Source: Comamonadaceae bacterium (lineage in GTDB: Bacteria > Pseudomonadota > Gammaproteobacteria > Burkholderiales > Burkholderiaceae_C). Taken from it: a DNA stretch of 64,000 nucleotides. This document shows, piece by piece, positions 60,832 through 64,000 of the stretch. Every line of letters starts with the position of its first letter. The stretch's first letter is position 1. A program made the position numbers and the translations under genes. The stretch is taken from NCBI GenBank assembly GCA_947453965.1, contig CANGIQ010000006.1, positions 62,001-126,000 of the forward strand, read 5' to 3'. Under the pieces are notes generated by a model, which saw only the letters and a list, made by a program, of their open reading frames with translations, was not told the DNA's origin and did no database searches.

Positions 60832-61311
60832 ATGCATTTAAGCGACATGTACCAACGCCCCGGTTTTTTGCTGCGACGCACGCATCAAATCTCGGCCGCC
60901 ATTTTTGAAAATGCTTGTGCGTCGATCGGTTTGACCCAGGCCCAATACGGCGCGTTGACGGTGCTGGCCAGCGAGCCCCACATCGACCAAAGCCGCTTGG
61001 CACGTGCCTTGGCGTTTGACAAAGTGACGGTGCTGCGGGTGCTGCGTGGGCTGGAAGAGCGTGGCTTGGTGGCGCGCGAAGTCTCCACCACCAGCCGCCG
61101 CCACATGGCGGTGCAACTCACCCCTGCCGGGCGACGCTTGTTGAAAAAGGCAGAAGCGCCGGTGCACCAGGCGTATGAGGAGCTCATGGCGCCTTTGAGC
61201 GACAAACAACGTGCGCAATTCATTGGCTTGCTGCAAACGCTGACCGACGGTTTGAGCGCGCAAGCCCGGGCTGCTTTTGTGCCCTTGCAGGCGCCGGATC
61301 AGGACGCATGA
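60832..61311 (+). CDS. MarR family transcriptional regulator
   Basis: A 159-aa winged-helix repressor: FLLRRTHQISAAIFE dimer helix, GLTQAQYGALTVLASEP, recognition helix region FDKVTVLRVLRGLEERGLVARE, and the wing STTSRRHMAVQLTPAGRRLLKKAE. It is probably the regulator of the divergent monooxygenase operon, responding to an aromatic acid. It overlaps the next gene by 4 bases. Confidence 0.92.
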   Translation: MHLSDMYQRPGFLLRRTHQISAAIFENACASIGLTQAQYGALTVLASEPHIDQSRLARALAFDKVTVLRVLRGLEERGLVAREVSTTSRRHMAVQLTPAGRRLLKKAEAPVHQAYEELMAPLSDKQRAQFIGLLQTLTDGLSAQARAAFVPLQAPDQDA

Positions 61312-61976
61312 GCGTGTGGCTTGACGACACATCCGCGCACACGCCGGTGCTGTATTCCTTTCGGCGTTGTCCCTATGCCATGCGGGCACGCTTGGCCCTG
61401 CGTGCCGGCGGTGTGGTGTATGAGCACCGTGAAATTCTTTTGAAAAACAAGCCCGCCCATATGCTGGCGCTCTCGCCCCAAGGCACGGTGCCCGTGTTGT
61501 GGCTGCGCGGTCAAGTCAACAGCCCCGTGCTGGCGCAAAGCCTGGACATCATGCTGTGGGCTTTGCGCCAACACGACCCGCAGGCCTGGTTGCCCACCAC
61601 GCAGGCCGCGTGGACGCACACCTTGGCGCGCATTGCGTGCAACGATGGACCGTTCAAACAACATTTGGACCGCTACAAATACCCGCAACGGTCTGGCCTG
61701 TCTGACGGCCTGGTCGACCGTGACCAAGCGGCTGAGCTGTTGCGCGCGCTAGACGCCGATTTGCAAGCCAACCCGTATTTGTCAGGCCCGCATTGGGGTT
61801 TGCAAGACGCGGCCTTGGCACCGTTTGTGCGCCAATTTGCCCACGTGGATGCCGCTTGGTTTGCGGCCCAACCTTGGACCGCATTGGCGGCTTGGTTGGC
61901 GCGCTTCGAAGCCTCCGATGACTTCGCGGCGGTGATGCAAAAAATACCGTTGTGGGTGCCCGACACAAGCGCCTAA
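61308..61976 (+). CDS. Glutathione S-transferase family protein
   Basis: A 222-aa protein with a thioredoxin-like N-terminal domain (VLYSFRRCPYAMRARLALRAGG, then LLKNKPAHMLALSPQGTVPVL) and a helical C-terminal domain. The CPYAMRAR motif is glutaredoxin-like, so thiol-transfer (omega-type) activity is more likely than simple conjugation. It is coupled to marR (ATGA), perhaps serving maleyl-type isomerisation or detoxification for the adjacent aromatic pathway. Confidence 0.87.
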   Translation: MSVWLDDTSAHTPVLYSFRRCPYAMRARLALRAGGVVYEHREILLKNKPAHMLALSPQGTVPVLWLRGQVNSPVLAQSLDIMLWALRQHDPQAWLPTTQAAWTHTLARIACNDGPFKQHLDRYKYPQRSGLSDGLVDRDQAAELLRALDADLQANPYLSGPHWGLQDAALAPFVRQFAHVDAAWFAAQPWTALAAWLARFEASDDFAAVMQKIPLWVPDTSA

Positions 61977-61985
61977 AATCAGTTC

Positions 61986-62339
61986 ATGCGCAAGTTGTGC
62001 CTCATTCTTTGTCTCGGTGTCTTGACCAGCTTGTTCCATGCTGCCGTCATGTCGGTCGAGACTTTGCCTGCGCAAACACAGGCGGTGCAGGCCAGCATGC
62101 CAAACGTGCATGGCGAACACCATTGCGATGAGCCAGCGGCGAGTACCGCCTTGCCTGCATTCAAATGTGCACTGGGCGCACATCTGTGCTGCTTGGGGCT
62201 CACAGCAGCCTTCGTTGATTCGCCTGTGTTCGTGTTCACAGGACACAACGCGCTGATCAACCCTGTGGTTCTCTCGCTCACGCTGCAAACGCGGGCCAAC
62301 AAATTGTTCAAGCCACCCAAGCGCGCTCTCCTAGCTTAA
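61986..62339 (+). CDS. Small exported His/Cys-containing protein, unknown function
   Basis: A 117-aa protein I do not recognise. A signal-like N-terminus (RKLCLILCLGVLTSLFHAA) is followed by a metal-type cluster (NVHGEHHCDEP), then FKCALGAHLCCLGL, a second hydrophobic stretch and a basic tail (RANKLFKPPKRALLA). The His/Cys pattern suggests metal binding or sensing at the membrane. It lies 51 bases before a small membrane protein gene with a Met/His-rich tail. Confidence 0.65.
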   Translation: MRKLCLILCLGVLTSLFHAAVMSVETLPAQTQAVQASMPNVHGEHHCDEPAASTALPAFKCALGAHLCCLGLTAAFVDSPVFVFTGHNALINPVVLSLTLQTRANKLFKPPKRALLA

Positions 62340-62348
62340 GACTTCTTG

Positions 62349-62365
62349 CCGACCTGCATGGTCGG
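62349..62365 (+). terminator. Hairpin between the two small genes
   Basis: CCGACC and its complement with a 5-base loop, followed by TCTTATCTT, 9 bases after the 117-aa gene stop. It could be a weak terminator or a leader hairpin of the next gene. Confidence 0.4.
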
Positions 62366-62390
62366 TCTTATCTTGAATTTGGAGAGAAAA

Positions 62391-62900
62391 ATGAACATGA
62401 CGCATTACATGGAGTTGTTGGCCACCAACCAACCTTGGAACTTGTTGCTCTTTATGGGCATTCCCGTGGTCTTGGCGGAGACCTTGGCGATCACCGAGTT
62501 GTATTTGCTATTCACCCGTAACCTGAACGGTTGGGTGCATGGCGTGAACCGCGCGGCGGGCATCACGGTCGGCTTGTATTTCATCGGCGTGATTGCTTAC
62601 CTGATGACAACTGCGGTGTTGCCTATCACCCAAGCGGGGGAATGGCGGACGGCGATTGATGTGATTGCTGTGGCAAGCTATTTGATCGGTGGCTTGCCCT
62701 TGATCTACATCGCCTTGCAAGAACTCGGCATCGTCAACCAAGGTGCCAGCACCGAAAAGAAGATGAAGACCCACGCCATTTGCGTGGCCTTGTTCTTGGT
62801 CTTTGGTCACATCGCGATGATCGCTGGCATGTTGGACCCCGCCTTGCTGGGTTTTGGCGCCGGTGCAGAAGACGCGATGCCGATGATGCACAACCATTAA
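62391..62900 (+). CDS. Uncharacterised four-helix membrane protein
   Basis: A 169-aa membrane protein. ATG 62391 has GGAGAG upstream. Four hydrophobic segments (about 17-40, 52-74, 85-108, 124-146) and a C-terminal MPMMHNH tail. A polar acidic residue lies in helix 1 (VVLAETLAITELYLL). I cannot name the family with confidence. Its stop overlaps the convergent hydrolase gene by 3-4 bases. Confidence 0.8.
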   Translation: MNMTHYMELLATNQPWNLLLFMGIPVVLAETLAITELYLLFTRNLNGWVHGVNRAAGITVGLYFIGVIAYLMTTAVLPITQAGEWRTAIDVIAVASYLIGGLPLIYIALQELGIVNQGASTEKKMKTHAICVALFLVFGHIAMIAGMLDPALLGFGAGAEDAMPMMHNH

Positions 62901-63763
62901 GCGGCCGACTTCAAAAAGTCTGCAATCAATTGCCACTGCGCCGGCACATTCAGTGCTGGCGCGTGGCCGCAACCAGGAATTTCTTCTGTGCGCAACAAGC
63001 CTTGGGCACCAGGGCCGCGTGTGCGCATGGCTTGGATGGTGTCGGGCGAAATCAAATCCGAGTTGACACCACGCATCACCAAGACGGGAATGTTCAAGGT
63101 GTCGTAAGCGTCCCACATGGGGTACTCGGGCACGGCGCGAAAAAACTGCTGTGTGATGTTGGGGTCGTAGTGCGGTGTCACGCGGCCGTCGGGCAAACGG
63201 CGGGTCGAGGTTTCGGCCAAATGCCGCCACTGGGCATCGGTTTGTTCACCAAATGGTGCATAGGCTTGGCGAAAGAACGCCTCCAGTTCGGGCACGGTGT
63301 CAAACGCCGGTGGTTGGCCGGCATAGGCCTTGATGCGGTCGACAGCCACTGCTGAAATTTCGGGCGCAATGTCGTTCAAGGCCAAGCTGCGAATGCGGCC
63401 TTTGAAGGCGGGCAACTCTAAGGCTGCGGCACAGACCAAGCCCAAGGCGCCGCCCATGGAGGTGCCGACCCAGTGGGCTTGGTGGATGTTGAGCCCATCC
63501 ATCAAGTCCAGCGCGATGCGTGCGTAGGTGGCAAAGCTGTAGTCGTCCTGAGGCGCGTGGCTCCATTGGCTCAAGCCACGGCCAATGGTGTCGGGGCAAA
63601 TCACGCGGTAATGGGGTGCGAGTTGCTCGGCCAAGGCATCAAAATCGCGGCCGGTGCGGGCCAAGCCGTGCCACGCGATCACCACGGGCCGCGACGCGTC
63701 GCCCCAAGCGGTGTAGTGGATGTTGAAGCCGTGACAGGGCAGGTAGTGTGAGCTGGGTTTCAT
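62897..63763 (-). CDS. Alpha/beta hydrolase
   Basis: A 288-aa serine hydrolase of the alpha/beta fold: oxyanion segment AWHGLARTG, nucleophile elbow VGTSMGG, acid residue region VLVMRGVNSDLIS and catalytic histidine in IPGCGHAPAL. No signal peptide. Related enzymes cleave esters or C-C bonds of ring-cleavage products; the substrate is unknown. Confidence 0.9.
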   Translation of the reverse strand: MKPSSHYLPCHGFNIHYTAWGDASRPVVIAWHGLARTGRDFDALAEQLAPHYRVICPDTIGRGLSQWSHAPQDDYSFATYARIALDLMDGLNIHQAHWVGTSMGGALGLVCAAALELPAFKGRIRSLALNDIAPEISAVAVDRIKAYAGQPPAFDTVPELEAFFRQAYAPFGEQTDAQWRHLAETSTRRLPDGRVTPHYDPNITQQFFRAVPEYPMWDAYDTLNIPVLVMRGVNSDLISPDTIQAMRTRGPGAQGLLRTEEIPGCGHAPALNVPAQWQLIADFLKSAA

Positions 63764-63788
63764 GGTGGGTTCAGTTTACGATTGACCT

Positions 63789-64000
63789 ATGCAATTACAA
63801 GATATTTTGTATTCCCAAGGCTTTGGCACACGCCGTATTTGTGCCGGTTTGATACAACAGGGCTATGTGCAGGTCGATGTCGGCGAGGGCTTGGTCACCT
63901 GTGACGAGGCATCGCAAGACGTTGCTGTGCACGAAGGCCTTCAGTATTCGGTGCAAGGCGTGCTGTGGCCGTATCACGCCAAAGCCTATGTGCTGCTGCA
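63789..64000 (+). CDS. RsuA-type rRNA pseudouridine synthase, 3'-truncated
   Basis: The first 70 codons of a gene that runs off the window. MQLQDILYSQGFGTRRICAGLIQQG is the N-terminal S4 domain typical of RsuA/RluE-type small-subunit or large-subunit pseudouridine synthases, followed by VLWPYHAKAYVLL, where the catalytic domain begins. Which uridine it modifies cannot be told from this part. Confidence 0.82.
   Translation, partial: MQLQDILYSQGFGTRRICAGLIQQGYVQVDVGEGLVTCDEASQDVAVHEGLQYSVQGVLWPYHAKAYVLL

Overview
The window is a gene-dense, moderately GC-rich bacterial chromosome segment. It most likely comes from a betaproteobacterium of the order Burkholderiales, Comamonadaceae-like. This is an inference from content: four stand-alone periplasmic receptors of the Bug/TctC type, two TRAP transporters, queD/queE, hslR, a complete ugp operon and several small aromatic/sugar catabolic modules with GntR or MarR regulators. 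No rRNA, tRNA, insertion sequence, prophage or CRISPR array was seen.

Region 1-17300 is catabolic. A plus-strand set (TRAP DctM and DctP, two SDR dehydrogenases, a PEP-mutase/isocitrate-lyase-type enzyme, an FMN 2-hydroxy-acid dehydrogenase) faces a minus-strand operon reading fucU, gntR, a DapA-type aldolase, dctP, dctQ, dctM and a PfkB kinase. Divergent from fucU are an aldo/keto reductase and a fuconolactonase-like amidohydrolase. Together they resemble a non-phosphorylative L-fucose-type (6-deoxy/aldose) pathway without its dehydratase. Next comes a set with an orphan LivK-type receptor, shikimate/quinate dehydrogenase, a second amidohydrolase and a class III extradiol dioxygenase.

Region 17300-34430 holds a GST and a Bug receptor, a TauE/SafE exporter, a voltage-gated-type K+ channel, then a surface/secretion block: a two-partner secretion pair (562-aa transporter, 1836-aa haemagglutinin-like exoprotein) followed by a complete type I secretion system (TolC-, HlyB-, HlyD-like). 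AT-rich leaders precede both parts. A Tat-exported beta-carbonic-anhydrase-like protein closes the block.

Region 34430-46930 contains a Bug-GntR-Gfo/Idh operon preceded by a perfect 15-bp inverted repeat. It continues with an operon preceded by a Fur-box-like site (di-haem peroxidase lipoprotein, porin, FMN-binding protein, ApbE, small histidine-containing membrane protein), an OmpR-type two-component system, and a 728-aa protein of unusual architecture: two TerB-like domains, a 12-residue N-[IV]-Q repeat and a C-terminal membrane segment. The two-component operon and the 728-aa gene are preceded by the same palindrome, TGACA-N4-TGTCA. This TCS/repeat-protein unit is my best candidate for an undescribed system.

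Region 46930-64000 carries another Bug receptor, queE-queD, an OYE-family ene-reductase, a HAD phosphatase, ugpBAECQ plus a TRIC-family channel, and an aromatic-type module (Bug, gamma-resorcylate-decarboxylase-like enzyme, an exported FAH-family protein, FAD monooxygenase) divergent from marR-GST. Two small metal-motif proteins, an alpha/beta hydrolase and the start of an RsuA-type pseudouridine synthase follow.
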